Under the pieces are notes generated by a model, which was given only the letters and a program-made list of their open reading frames with translations, was not told the DNA's origin and did not search any database. A stretch of 64,000 bases of DNA. Source: Arsukibacterium tuosuense (GTDB lineage: Bacteria; Pseudomonadota; Gammaproteobacteria; Enterobacterales; Alteromonadaceae). The stretch covers positions 1 to 64,000 of the forward strand of contig NZ_OBEB01000006.1 of NCBI RefSeq assembly GCF_900215315.1. The letters run 5' to 3'. The position numbers and the translations under genes were made by a program. This document shows, in pieces, positions 17,051 to 25,774 of the stretch (its first letter is position 1; each line of letters opens with the position of its first letter).

Positions 17051-17865
17051 GAGGGTTCCTGCTCCGGTTCTGGCAGCCTTAATTCTTGTAAATTCAGACC
17101 CAGTTCTAGTGTTGTTTGCAGGCTCAGCACCTGCATATAATTGATGATAGCCTCTTTGTGATTAATTATCTTGTCACGGATTTTTTTGGGGCAATCAGGG
17201 TGGGCCAGTGCTTCGGTCAGGGTATCTCCCAGAGCCATCAGTTCTAAAGCGGTTTTCGGACCCACCCCGTTAACGCCTGCGATATTATTAGTGCTGTCGC
17301 CGGTAAGGCTCCAAAGTCTGACCAGTTGCGCCGGCGCCACGCCAAATTTACTTTCGACGTAGTCTGGATTTAGCTGCTGACGGGCAAAAGGGTCATAAAT
17401 GTTAATGCCCTGATTTAGCAAAGGCAGAAATCCTTTATCGGTAGAAATAATAGTAACTTGTTGCCGATGCTGACTGAGCTTGCTGGCAATACTGGCAATA
17501 ACATCATCTGCTTCCAACTTATTATCGACGAAGCAGCGAAAGCCAAGTTGTTGGGCAGCTTGCTCCAGCACTGGCAGCGCTTCTGCCAGTATGGTAGGCA
17601 TTGGCTTACGGTTTGCTTTGTACTCTGGACAGCGTTGCTGGCGCCACTGGCTGTCGCGGCCATCAAAAACCAGCAATGCATGGCTCGGTGCCAGTTCATG
17701 ACGCAGCCGCTGCAGTGCTTGCAACAGCATGTTTTGCGTATTATTTATTATTTGTTGCCGGGTACCATCTGTTACTTGTTCTGGTAATGGCAGATAGGGC
17801 CTTTCCTGCACCGCATAAAGGCGTCTGATCAGGTTAAGCGCATCAATCAGAACCAGGTGCATCAT
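17047..17865 (-). CDS. xni: Flap endonuclease Xni (exonuclease IX family)
   Basis: A 272-residue 5'-3' exonuclease-domain protein. LVLIDALNLIRR gives the first metal-binding Asp. ALLVFDGRDSQWRQQRCPEYKANR is the arch region, KLEADDVIASIA and TIISTDKGFLPLL carry the acidic metal site, and LTGDSTNNIAGVNGVGPKTALELM is the helix-hairpin-helix H3TH segment that binds DNA. Xni acts on flaps and related structures during DNA processing. It is about 20 residues longer than E. coli Xni, at the C-terminus. ATGATG start; it follows ppnN with one base between stop and start, as part of the same operon. Confidence 0.93.
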   Translation of the reverse strand: MMHLVLIDALNLIRRLYAVQERPYLPLPEQVTDGTRQQIINNTQNMLLQALQRLRHELAPSHALLVFDGRDSQWRQQRCPEYKANRKPMPTILAEALPVLEQAAQQLGFRCFVDNKLEADDVIASIASKLSQHRQQVTIISTDKGFLPLLNQGINIYDPFARQQLNPDYVESKFGVAPAQLVRLWSLTGDSTNNIAGVNGVGPKTALELMALGDTLTEALAHPDCPKKIRDKIINHKEAIINYMQVLSLQTTLELGLNLQELRLPEPEQEPS

Positions 17866-17866
17866 G

Positions 17867-19225
17867 TTAACGAATTATCCTGTAGCAAGGCTCATAAGCT
17901 GTGCCCGGCAGCTTCATGCGTCCCTGATCAACAAAAGCCTGTAACAAGGTATCCATCATTTGCATCAGTACTGGTTCTCCAGTTAGTTGGAAAGGTCCAT
18001 GCTGGCGAATTGCCCTGATCCCTTCGTCCTTCACGTTGCCGGCAACAATACCTGAAAATGCCCGCCTTAAATTAGCTGCAAGTTTCGCTTTGTCTTGCTC
18101 CAGGTGCAAGTCAAGTGCGGCCATATTCTGATGATTCGGGATAAAAGGCTGCTGAAACTGGGGGTCAATGTCCAAGGTCCAGTTAAAGTGATAAGCATCG
18201 CCAACCGATTTCCGATATTGTCTTACGTCAGCGCAGCCTTGTTTTAATTTTCGTGCCACGCCTGCCGGATCATCAATAATGATCTCAACCAATTGCAGTG
18301 CTTCGTCACCCAGGGTGTTCTGGATAAAATTAGCAATTTCATTGAAGTAGGCTGCCGACTGCCGGGGGCCAGTAAGGATAATGGGTAATTGTTGTTCAAC
18401 ATTGCTTTTTTTAAGCATAATTCCCAGCAAATACAGCAGTTCTTCTGCTGTGCCTGCGCCACCCGGAAAAACAATAATGCCATGAGCAACCCGGACAAAG
18501 GCCTCCAGCCGCTTTTCAATATCTGGCAGGATGACCAGCTCATTGACGATTGGGTTTGGCGGCTCGGCAGCAATAATACTGGGCTCAGTTAACCCCAGAT
18601 AACGACCACTGCGGATCCGTTGTTTATTATGACCGATGGTTGCGCCCTTCATGGGCCCTTTCATGGCGCCTGGTCCACAACCAGTGCAGATATCCAGACC
18701 ACGTAAACCTAGCTGGTAACCCACCTCTTTAGTGTAATCGTATTCAACTTCGTTAATAGAATGACCACCCCAGCACACGATCATACTGGGGACATAGGTA
18801 GCATCAATAACCCTGGCGTTACGCAGAATATCAAATACGGTATGGGTCAGCTGCCGTGGTTCCTGTTGTTCCCGTGCCTTTGTTTCGGCAGAGCGGCGGG
18901 TATGGTAAAACAAAATATCTCTGAGTACCGCAAACAGATGCTCGTGGATCCCTTTAATAATGACGCCATCCACAAATGCACTGGCGGGCGGATTAGTCAG
19001 TTCTATTTTAATGCCACGTTCGCGCGCCAGTAGGTTAACGCTAAAGTCTTTATATTGGTCGTATATTTCAGCTGAGCTATCTGTGTGACTACCGACATTA
19101 AGTACCGCGAGACAGCAATTGCGAAATAAGGCGAAGGCCTCTGATTCAGTGTTATTTTTTAAACGTTCAACTTCAAGCTGAGACAGTAAATCCATGGCGC
19201 CTAACGGGTTTAAATGCACCTGCAT
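17867..19225 (-). CDS. ppnN: Nucleotide 5'-monophosphate nucleosidase PpnN
   Basis: The start is placed at the ATG at 19225, which has ggag eight bases upstream; a TTG at 19237 overlaps that ribosome site. The 452-residue protein begins QVHLNPLGAMDLLSQLEVERL like E. coli PpnN (YgdH). The LOG-family core has GGHSINEVEYDYTKEVGYQLG, TGCGPGAMKGPMKGA and the nucleotide-binding PGGAGTAEELLYL. PpnN cleaves purine and pyrimidine monophosphates to base and ribose 5-phosphate and is known to be controlled by (p)ppGpp. It sits 37 bp after the diguanylate cyclase stop and abuts xni, a conserved pairing. Confidence 0.93.
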   Translation of the reverse strand: MQVHLNPLGAMDLLSQLEVERLKNNTESEAFALFRNCCLAVLNVGSHTDSSAEIYDQYKDFSVNLLARERGIKIELTNPPASAFVDGVIIKGIHEHLFAVLRDILFYHTRRSAETKAREQQEPRQLTHTVFDILRNARVIDATYVPSMIVCWGGHSINEVEYDYTKEVGYQLGLRGLDICTGCGPGAMKGPMKGATIGHNKQRIRSGRYLGLTEPSIIAAEPPNPIVNELVILPDIEKRLEAFVRVAHGIIVFPGGAGTAEELLYLLGIMLKKSNVEQQLPIILTGPRQSAAYFNEIANFIQNTLGDEALQLVEIIIDDPAGVARKLKQGCADVRQYRKSVGDAYHFNWTLDIDPQFQQPFIPNHQNMAALDLHLEQDKAKLAANLRRAFSGIVAGNVKDEGIRAIRQHGPFQLTGEPVLMQMMDTLLQAFVDQGRMKLPGTAYEPCYRIIR

Positions 19226-19262
19226 CTGTAACTCCAAAACTGATTGTGTGCTGTACCGGGGG

Positions 19263-20825
19263 TCAGGTTTTTAAAATGACGCGATCGCGGCCGGCCTTTT
19301 TAGCTTCATAGAGCGCTTCATCTGCCCGATCAAACACCTGACGGCTGGTATCTTCAGCGGTTAATTGGCTAGCCCCAAAGGAAATGGTGATAGGGACTTT
19401 CTGACTTTTAAAAGTAAAGACAATACTCTTAATTTTTTCTCTTAATTTGTTTAATGGTGCGCTAAGTTCTTCCAGTGCTGTTTCCGGAAACAGGATAACA
19501 AATTCTTCACCACCGTAACGGGCGATAAAGTCTGTTTCCCGCAAACCTTGCTGCAATGCTTTAGCAATAACTTTCAACGTTTTGTCACCGGCACTATGAC
19601 CATAATTGTCATTGATGCTTTTAAAGTTATCAACATCGGCCAGTGCAATACATAACGGTTTTTTGTAGCGTTGCCAGCGTTTAATTTCCAGTGCCAGGCG
19701 CTCGTCAAACGCGGCCCGGTTAGGAATTTCTGTCAAGGAGTCCTGCAAGCTCCGGAAATTTTGCTCTGCCAGTTTGGTTCTGAAGGTCTGCGCTTCAGCT
19801 TCCAGTTCCTTTAAGCGCAGCTCCATACCACTGAGTGTTACCAACATCGCCTGACGTTCTTCAGTTTCCAATTGCTCTTTTGATTTCAGGGCATCGCTGA
19901 TACTGCCAAGTCGCTGGGTGACTAACTCTTTTAACTGCTCCAGTGAGGTAGCACTTTTGGTGCTTTGTCCCAGTTGGGTAATTTGCTGTTCAATCTGCTG
20001 ATTAAGGATATCCAGCTTTAAGTGAAGTTTATCAGCATTTTTTAGCGACAGGCTTACCGCTTGCTGCACTGATGACAATGCATCATTCAGTTTCAGCAAA
20101 AAGTGTTCTGCTGACAGACGTTCTTCATTAATACTGGCGACGATTATGGTGATAGTCTGCAGGCAAGCGTCCAGCAATGCTTCAATAGACAGGTTACCCA
20201 GCAAGCTCTGGCGGATTATTGCAATTTGTGGCGCGCTTTTCTCAGCAAAGGCCAGTTCGCTCAATAAGTTAGTAAGCTCTACGCTAATCTGGCGGCAAAT
20301 ATGGCCATATCTTTCTTCGTCGCTTCCCTGACTGTTTTCAATCTGCTGCTTCGATTGCAAAGCGTTTTGATAAAGGTTAGTCAGGTTGGTTAAATGAGGT
20401 AAAAATGCCTGTACCGTTGAGGGGGGCTCGGCAACATTGGTCAGTAATTGCCTCAGGTCCCGGCGTAACTGATCGGGTAACCCTTTTTGTTGCTGTAATA
20501 ACTTACCTGCCTGATTAAGTTGCTGCTGTATTTCTTTAATATCACGTTGCTGTTTGGCGTCCAGCAGCTGCAGACTTTGATTAGTATCAGATATGAAAGG
20601 TATCAGCTTTTCGAGATCGGTACCCTTAGCTAACTCGTTGCGTAATTTGGCCAGCCGGTTATCCAGCTCCAGGTCGACACCTTTGCAGACCAGTGATAAA
20701 CGTAGAACAAACTGGGCCAAAATCTTGAACTGACTTTCGTAGGCATCTTCTAACGTTTTGCGCGCTTTAATCGCATTGGCCAGTTGCTGCTTGAGATCAT
20801 CTTGCAAAGGCTGCACCTTAAACAT
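19263..20825 (-). CDS. Diguanylate cyclase with N-terminal helical domain
   Basis: A 520-residue protein. The N-terminal ~340 residues are helical and coiled-coil-rich (many Gln/Leu heptads) with no membrane segment. The C-terminal GGDEF domain begins at about 355 (DSLTEIPNRAAFDERL), has DVDNFKSINDNYGHSAGD, the intact active site GGEEF, and an RETD inhibitory I-site five residues before it. It should make cyclic di-GMP from GTP with product inhibition. The signal sensed is unknown. It heads the leftward run cyclase-ppnN-xni-DUF3192-HDOD. The ribosome site is weak. Confidence 0.9.
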   Translation of the reverse strand: MFKVQPLQDDLKQQLANAIKARKTLEDAYESQFKILAQFVLRLSLVCKGVDLELDNRLAKLRNELAKGTDLEKLIPFISDTNQSLQLLDAKQQRDIKEIQQQLNQAGKLLQQQKGLPDQLRRDLRQLLTNVAEPPSTVQAFLPHLTNLTNLYQNALQSKQQIENSQGSDEERYGHICRQISVELTNLLSELAFAEKSAPQIAIIRQSLLGNLSIEALLDACLQTITIIVASINEERLSAEHFLLKLNDALSSVQQAVSLSLKNADKLHLKLDILNQQIEQQITQLGQSTKSATSLEQLKELVTQRLGSISDALKSKEQLETEERQAMLVTLSGMELRLKELEAEAQTFRTKLAEQNFRSLQDSLTEIPNRAAFDERLALEIKRWQRYKKPLCIALADVDNFKSINDNYGHSAGDKTLKVIAKALQQGLRETDFIARYGGEEFVILFPETALEELSAPLNKLREKIKSIVFTFKSQKVPITISFGASQLTAEDTSRQVFDRADEALYEAKKAGRDRVILKT

Positions 20826-20923
20826 TTAAATGTTAAAAAAGCTGTTTAGATTTAAGTATATCCGTAAACAACGGAAATGCGATCACTGTTTTAAACATTT
20901 TAGTACAGGAACTTAAGACAGGT

Positions 20924-20950
20924 AAAAAAACAGCGAGCCGGAGCTCGCTG
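20924..20950 (-). terminator. Rho-independent terminator downstream of the 19-codon frame
   Basis: Perfect 8-bp stem cagcgagc (20931-20938) / gctcgctg (20943-20950) with a 4-base loop. On the minus strand it is followed by seven T (plus-strand A-run 20924-20930). It closes transcripts from queF and/or the small frame at 20984-21043. Confidence 0.88.
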
Positions 20951-20983
20951 GAGGTAGGGGACTTTTTATTGTACCGGGTTAAC

Positions 20984-21043
20984 TTATTTGTACAGGTAAT
21001 AAGGCAGCCAGGACGTTTCTTCTTCAGTGGTAAGATAAAACAT
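20984..21043 (-). CDS. Candidate 19-residue small protein or leader peptide
   Basis: ATG at 21043, preceded by aagga with a 9-base spacer, then 19 codons ending TAA at 20984: MFYLTTEEETSWLPYYLYK. Six of 19 residues are aromatic (one Phe, one Trp, four Tyr) with an acidic centre. It lies alone in the 421-bp gap between queF and the diguanylate cyclase, 34 bases before a strong terminator. Ribosome site, frame and terminator form a complete minimal gene. It could equally be a leader peptide in an attenuator. I do not recognise the family. Confidence 0.45.
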   Translation of the reverse strand: MFYLTTEEETSWLPYYLYK

Positions 21044-21246
21044 AATTGGCGATCCTTCTTCTGCTACCGCTGCGGGTTAGTCCGTCCAACCCACCGTGAT
21101 ATTAAAGCAGAATCCGCCTGCTATTGAAAGTGTGGTTGTAATAATCCGGGTTAACTTTCATATTTATTAGCTGTATTTGCTTTTTTACGGCAAAAAATCA
21201 TCGATATGCCCTCATTTTATGAAAGTCATGATGAAAGGTTACAGCT

Positions 21247-22092
21247 TTATTGCCGGCTTAATCTTAGATTTGGTAGCTTATAGCTGGCACTGGCGCGCAC
21301 CGGATTAATATCAAGGCCGCCCCTTCTGGTGTAGCGGGCATAAACCAGTAAATACTCTGGGTTGCAACGTTGCCATATATCAAGAAAAATACGCTCGATA
21401 CATTGTTCATGAAATTCATTATGACTGCGAAAGCTGATCAAATAACGCAGTAAAGCCGCGTGATCAATAGCAGGCCCCCGATAATGAATGTAGACACTGG
21501 CCCAGTCTGGTTGCGAGGTGATCAGACAGTTTGATTTCAACAGGTGTGAGTGAACTTTCTCGTCGATTGCCTCAGCAGCGTCAGCCAGTTGCAACAGGCT
21601 GGGATCGTATTGGTAGCTATCGATACTGATATCCAGATCATCTATGCAGTGGCCCGGGATCCAGGTTGGTTGAAACGCCATAATTTCATTTACGTTATGC
21701 AAGGTCACCTGCACCGGACTGCCTGCACAGCCGGATAGATCCCGCTGCAGCGCCTGATACACCTGGCGTAAGTCAGCAAAACGGCTTTGATTAAAGCTGT
21801 TTAAATAGAGTTTGAACGACTTAGACTCAATCAGGTTGGCAGAGGTAACCGGTACCACAAAGGTGGCTAATGCAACCATGGGCTTACCTTTGGCATTAAG
21901 CCACGACAGCTCATAGCCGTGCCAGATATCTTCGCCGATAAAAGGCAGAGTAGCCGAATGCTCCAGGCCCAGGCTATCTCTGCCGAGGATGCGGGGTACT
22001 GGCTGCAACAGGCTGGGATCATACTGTTCGGCATAAGCTGTGGTTTTGCCGAGGCTTAACCCAGCCATAATTTCTGAGTGGCTTTTTGTCAT
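21247..22092 (-). CDS. queF: NADPH-dependent 7-cyano-7-deazaguanine reductase QueF
   Basis: A 281-residue long-form (unimodular two-domain) QueF. The substrate-thioimide Cys189 is in [11 protein letters not shown], with the catalytic Asp196 following, as Cys190/Asp197 in E. coli. The NADPH-binding QueF motif [17 protein letters not shown] lies at about 89-105, and [15 protein letters not shown] near 232-246 supplies the Glu and His. It reduces preQ0 to preQ1 in queuosine synthesis for tRNA. It is divergent from syd, with 63 bp between. Confidence 0.95.
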   Translation of the reverse strand: MTKSHSEIMAGLSLGKTTAYAEQYDPSLLQPVPRILGRDSLGLEHSATLPFIGEDIWHGYELSWLNAKGKPMVALATFVVPVTSANLIESKSFKLYLNSFNQSRFADLRQVYQALQRDLSGCAGSPVQVTLHNVNEIMAFQPTWIPGHCIDDLDISIDSYQYDPSLLQLADAAEAIDEKVHSHLLKSNCLITSQPDWASVYIHYRGPAIDHAALLRYLISFRSHNEFHEQCIERIFLDIWQRCNPEYLLVYARYTRRGGLDINPVRASASYKLPNLRLSRQ

Positions 22093-22155
22093 CTGGCTAC
22101 TATTCCGGTTAGAATGCGCCCGATCTTAGCATAACTTCATGTCAGAGTAGAGAGG

Positions 22156-22719
22156 GTGTCCGTGTTGTCATTAGCAGAAAGCTATCAGAATTTTATTACC
22201 CAGACCTTAAGCTGGCACCAGCAACATAACCTTACATTGCAGGCTTGGGCGGCAGAGCCTGCCAGGCCGGCACCCGGTCAGTTGGCAGTGTTGGACGATA
22301 ATACGGTTAGCTGGCAACCGGTCAGACAGCAGCCTGCAGCTGATTTCAGCAATGTCGAACAGGCGCTGGAGCTGGAGTTGCATCCCGATATTAAACAGTT
22401 CTACAGTTTATTTTACGGCGCAGGATTAGGTGCCAGCCATAGCCGTGGGCAGTTGCAATTACTGATGATTTGGGATCAGGCAGATCTGGCGCGGTTGCAG
22501 GAAAATGTCATTGGCCATATTTTAATGAAACGACGATTGAAACAGCCAGAGACAGTATTTTTTGCACTGACTGATGATGACAGCATAGTACTCTCGGTGT
22601 TAAACCGCACCGGTGAAGTCTATCTGGAGTCCGTGGGTAAGGATGTTGGTGAAAAGCTGGCTGATTCATTAGCTGATTTTTTTAGTCAGATTACGCCAGC
22701 GGCTTATCAGGGAGTCTGA
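22156..22719 (+). CDS. syd: SecY-interacting protein Syd
   Basis: A 187-residue acidic protein matching Syd throughout: an N-terminal helix with WHQQH, VSWQPV, ELHPDIKQFYSLFYGAGLGA, and VFFALTDDDSIVLSVLNRTGEVYLESVG. Syd binds SecY on the cytoplasmic side and is thought to check the Sec translocon. The start codon is not ATG: GTG at 22156, GTG at 22162 and TTG at 22165 are in frame, and the agagagg site at 22149-22155 fits 22162 best. The 3' end overlaps the convergent Zn-ribbon gene by 13 bases. Confidence 0.9.
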   Translation: MSVLSLAESYQNFITQTLSWHQQHNLTLQAWAAEPARPAPGQLAVLDDNTVSWQPVRQQPAADFSNVEQALELELHPDIKQFYSLFYGAGLGASHSRGQLQLLMIWDQADLARLQENVIGHILMKRRLKQPETVFFALTDDDSIVLSVLNRTGEVYLESVGKDVGEKLADSLADFFSQITPAAYQGV

Positions 22720-23483
22720 CACTCCCAGGCGATATTGCTGAGTAAATGGCAGTTATCACATTTAAAATCAAATAATGCCAATAACGGTGTATCCAGACGC
22801 CAGCTGCCGCCGCAGCCGGGGCAGGGCTTCGATGCCTCGGCCGCACAGTTTTTGCTGCTGCCGCTGTACAAGGCATAATATACGGGCAGCTGATTCCGGC
22901 GGCTGATACGGCCGGCCAACTGCCGTCCTTGCTGGTTCAGCACACTCTGGTATTGTTGCAGGCTGTTTTCTGCAGACTTTTTTAATACGCGCTTTTGTTG
23001 TTGCTGCACTTCATCCAGTGCCTGAAACTGAATTTGCCAGCGGATCAGGCTTTCATGGTCGACGCCTGAAGCGGGTTGGAACTGGTATAGTGGCAACGGG
23101 GCCAAATCGGCCAGATTACGCAGTGGTGAGCAATTATCACTGAAAGTAGTGAACAACACTAAGGCTTCTGCCGCGCTGTTGCTGCTGTGCTGTGACATAA
23201 TATCCATTCCCAGCACCTGCAGCTTTGGATATGCCAGACCGGCAGCCATTAACTGTTGTTCAGCCTGCAGTGCCCTGGTGCTTAAATGACTTCTGTGCAA
23301 GGCATTCTCTGTTGGAATAACCAGCCTGCTGCTAAACCTATCCTGCTGCCAGGCGGTGGGAAATTCCCGGCCAAGCACATTACCATTAAAAATAAGGGCT
23401 TCTGTATACAGACGAATTGTGGCTTCAGCACGGCTGAAACTGGTGTCAGCGACGACTTTATAGCTAAGTTCAGCCAGATACAT
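22707..23483 (-). CDS. DUF2310 zinc-ribbon protein
   Basis: The start is the ATG at 23483; the frame stays open upstream but that part overlaps the preceding gene out of frame. The 258-residue product begins MYLAELSYKV and carries a C-terminal zinc ribbon, CPGCGGSW ... FKCDNCHLLSN, with two CxxC pairs. The family (DUF2310) has been described as possibly nucleic-acid-binding, without an assigned role. It overlaps the upstream small gene by 14 bases, so the two are translationally coupled. It converges on syd. Confidence 0.82.
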   Translation of the reverse strand: MYLAELSYKVVADTSFSRAEATIRLYTEALIFNGNVLGREFPTAWQQDRFSSRLVIPTENALHRSHLSTRALQAEQQLMAAGLAYPKLQVLGMDIMSQHSSNSAAEALVLFTTFSDNCSPLRNLADLAPLPLYQFQPASGVDHESLIRWQIQFQALDEVQQQQKRVLKKSAENSLQQYQSVLNQQGRQLAGRISRRNQLPVYYALYSGSSKNCAAEASKPCPGCGGSWRLDTPLLALFDFKCDNCHLLSNIAWECQTP

Positions 23484-23763
23484 TCTGTTGTTCCAGCAAG
23501 GCAAGAATTTTGTCCAGTTTGGTTTCGATTCGTTGCAGTTGACTTGCAACATCAACAGGCCTTGTGATGTCGGGCGCGATATCTGGTGCCTGCAGTTCAA
23601 CATCTGCAGGTGTTTGTTGGCGCCATTGCTGGTAAGCCGAAAAAAGCGCCGGTGCGGTGAGCTGGCCACCAAGGCGGGCTTTAAATAATGCCAGGCTGGG
23701 GGTTTTACCTTCCTGACGTAACCGGGCTGCAGTCTGGTGTAACAGTTCGATTGTCGAGCTCAT
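23470..23763 (-). CDS. Small protein with KfrA-like N-terminal helix-turn-helix region
   Basis: A 97-residue protein. The N-terminal half (about 5-48, LLHQTAARLRQEGKTPSLALFKARLGG...) resembles the KfrA/plasmid-replication DNA-binding N-terminus, where a short helix is followed by GxxPTxxxVRxxLGG. The C-terminal part (about 72-93, LQRIETKLDKILALLEQQ) is a likely coiled coil. The assignment is by resemblance only. It is coupled to the downstream zinc-ribbon gene by a 14-base overlap, suggesting they work together. Confidence 0.6.
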   Translation of the reverse strand: MSSTIELLHQTAARLRQEGKTPSLALFKARLGGQLTAPALFSAYQQWRQQTPADVELQAPDIAPDITRPVDVASQLQRIETKLDKILALLEQQNVSG

Positions 23764-23971
23764 TAATTGTTGCTCAGTTTTGACTATTATTTGGTTAAAT
23801 TTAGCATCAGGCTAAGTTGATAGATAGTGCTCTATTACTAATTAATTGATTTTTATATAAAATAAAGTTGGTATCGAATTTGCTAAATTTGATAATGTAG
23901 CAGGCAACTCAGCCTGAGCTATGCAAACAAAATTTGTACTAATAGAAAATAAAAATTAACGGAGTAATAAG

Positions 23972-24340
23972 ATGATAATCAGAACCCTGAGCTTGCTGGC
24001 TTTAACCGGCTTACTAACTGGTTGTGTTGTGGCGATTGGCGATAAAGATTATGAAGGTTCAGATGGTACTGACAACGAGTGGCGAAAAACTCAGCGTGAA
24101 AATCTGAATCAGATTAATCAGTTGCAGCCCGGCGTGGCATTTAATGATGTGGTATCACTACTGGGGAATCCGGACTTTACTGAGTTTCTGGTAAAGGATG
24201 AACAGCAAGTTCAGGTGTTGTTTTACCGCACCCAGCACAAGCGCAGTGATGGCAAAACCACTAAAGATGAGTGCACACCGTTGGTGTTTATCAATAGTCA
24301 GCTGCATAGCTGGGGTGACAAAGCCTACCAGCAGTTATAA
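23972..24340 (+). CDS. DUF3192 lipoprotein
   Basis: A 122-residue protein with a lipoprotein signal peptide whose lipobox LTGC places the modified Cys at position 18. The mature part contains LQPGVAFNDVVSLLGNPDFTEF, like SmpA/BamE-type small domains, and the DUF3192 signature FYRTQHKRSDGKTTKDECTPLVFI. Probably outer-membrane-anchored in the periplasm; function unknown. Strong ggag site seven bases before ATG. A second, membrane-anchored member of the same family lies at 16652-17050. Confidence 0.88.
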   Translation: MIIRTLSLLALTGLLTGCVVAIGDKDYEGSDGTDNEWRKTQRENLNQINQLQPGVAFNDVVSLLGNPDFTEFLVKDEQQVQVLFYRTQHKRSDGKTTKDECTPLVFINSQLHSWGDKAYQQL

Positions 24341-24383
24341 CAAATTTTGCCCGGATAAACCGCCCGGCTGGCGCTGAACCTTA

Positions 24384-24611
24384 CTAGCGCAGCTGGGTGC
24401 TTAACTCATCAATAATTTCTGCCCAGTCGGCATCTTCTTTAAGTGACTCCCGGATGAAACTGGCCTGAGCCTGACTCCAGAAAGGGGCATCAGCCAGAGC
24501 AACATGACCTGGTAATTTGTGTCGGCTGATAAAACGCTCAATAGCATCAGGTTCATTATCCAGGCCCAATTGCATAAATAAATTAGTCATATTGTGCTGC
24601 GAGGTATCCAT
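24384..24611 (-). CDS. DUF2789 protein
   Basis: The start is taken as the ATG at 24611, with ggagag upstream; the GTG just before it overlaps that site. The 75-residue protein reads MDTSQHNMTNLFMQLGLDN, then AIERFISRHKLP, APFWSQAQASFIRESLKEDADWAEIIDELS, the pattern of the DUF2789 family of small helical proteins. No function is known. It is convergent with the DUF3192 lipoprotein gene. Confidence 0.88.
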   Translation of the reverse strand: MDTSQHNMTNLFMQLGLDNEPDAIERFISRHKLPGHVALADAPFWSQAQASFIRESLKEDADWAEIIDELSTQLR

Positions 24612-24781
24612 CACTCTCTCCTTATCTTATCTGGCCAACCGGCAATGCTGTTGTTAACTATAAGCATAGACAGTGGTGGCTGAAAAACCTAACAGACAGT
24701 TAAGCGGGGCCTGAAAAGTCACTTGGCAACAACTGAGGCGGCTGCTATTGTGGTTGAAAAAACAACAATAAGAGAAAAGTG

Positions 24782-25438
24782 ATGACCGCAATTCTGAATA
24801 CCTTTAATCCGGATCAATTAAAAGCCGCTTTGCTAAATGGCGAAGAACTGAAGCTTGCAGCCTCACTTTTGTATCAGTCCTACCATGATGACCCACTTTT
24901 TTTAACCATTTTTCGTGGCGATTCGCCTGATTATGAACAACGTTTGCGCTCTGCTATCCGCGAAGAGCTTAATACATTCTGGCAGGCACAGCAGCCGCTG
25001 GTAGGATTGTTTCATGGTGAGCAGTTGCTGGGCGTAGCCTGTGTTGTTGGCCCGGATTCGGGTATCGGTAGTAACAGACTCTGGCACTGGCGATTAAAGA
25101 TGTTGTTAACTGCGGGCTTTGTTTCTACCCGGCAAATGCTGGAAAAAGAGCAGCGTATCCACGCTGCCATGCCCTATGATCGTTACCACATGCTGGCTTT
25201 TATTGCGGTGTCGCCGAAATATCAGCATCTCGGCCTTGGCCACTACTTAATTCATGCTGTTGATAGCATTGTGGATGAAGATAGCAGCTCCAGTGGTATT
25301 GGGGTCTTTGTTACGCTTGCTAAGTATCAGCCATTTTTTGCGGACGATCAGTACCAGAAAGTGACAGAGCTGGCGTTTGGTACCGTCAGTGGCAGTCTGA
25401 TGTTCAGGCCCCGGCAAAGTCAGGCTGTGCCAGCATAG
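24782..25438 (+). CDS. GNAT family N-acetyltransferase
   Basis: A 218-residue GNAT protein, start at the ATG at 24782 (a GTG lies immediately before it). The beta-4 strand LAFIAVSPKYQHLGLGHYLI near 140-159 contains the acetyl-CoA loop QHLGLG. The N-terminal third, including YHDDPLF and a Trp/Leu-rich helix, follows the pattern of the YitI/PhnO-like acetyltransferases that acetylate small amines. The substrate is unknown. It may be cotranscribed with the DUF962 gene 18 bp downstream. Confidence 0.82.
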   Translation: MTAILNTFNPDQLKAALLNGEELKLAASLLYQSYHDDPLFLTIFRGDSPDYEQRLRSAIREELNTFWQAQQPLVGLFHGEQLLGVACVVGPDSGIGSNRLWHWRLKMLLTAGFVSTRQMLEKEQRIHAAMPYDRYHMLAFIAVSPKYQHLGLGHYLIHAVDSIVDEDSSSSGIGVFVTLAKYQPFFADDQYQKVTELAFGTVSGSLMFRPRQSQAVPA

Positions 25439-25456
25439 CGAAAGAAGGCAGCTAAT

Positions 25457-25774
25457 ATGGCGCGTTTCAACAGTTTTCAGGAGTTTTACCCATACTACCT
25501 CAGCGAGCATCGCCATCCGGTATGCCGGACATTGCATTACATCGGCAGTAGTCTGGTTATTGCCGTACTGCTGTTTTCGCTGCTTACTCAACAATGGCGG
25601 TGGTTGTGGCTGCTACCCTTTATTGGCTACGGCTTTGCCTGGCTGGGCCATTTTCTGTTTGAACATAATAAACCTGCTACCTTCAAATATCCGTTTTACA
25701 GCCTGGTGGCTGACTGGGTTATGTTGAAAGACTTTTTAACCGGTCAGCTTAAACGTAAAATACCACCGGCTTAG
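25457..25774 (+). CDS. DUF962/Mpo1-like membrane protein
   Basis: A 105-residue protein with the family signatures: SFQEFYPYYLSEHRHPVCRTLHYIG at the N-terminus, two hydrophobic segments (about 30-43 and 48-65), then FAWLGHFLFEHNKPATFKYPFYSLVADWVM. Eukaryotic Mpo1 of this family is an iron-dependent dioxygenase in 2-hydroxy fatty acid oxidation, and the conserved His residues (HRHP, LHYIG, GHFLFEHN) are present here; bacterial members are uncharacterised. The 3' end overlaps the convergent DUF3301 gene by 4 bases. Confidence 0.85.
   Translation: MARFNSFQEFYPYYLSEHRHPVCRTLHYIGSSLVIAVLLFSLLTQQWRWLWLLPFIGYGFAWLGHFLFEHNKPATFKYPFYSLVADWVMLKDFLTGQLKRKIPPA

Noticed and set aside
22691..23672. Extension of the DUF2310 gene upstream to 23672
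   Set aside because: The first 63 codons overlap the KfrA-like gene in another frame and do not resemble the family; the ATG at 23483 begins the family-like sequence.
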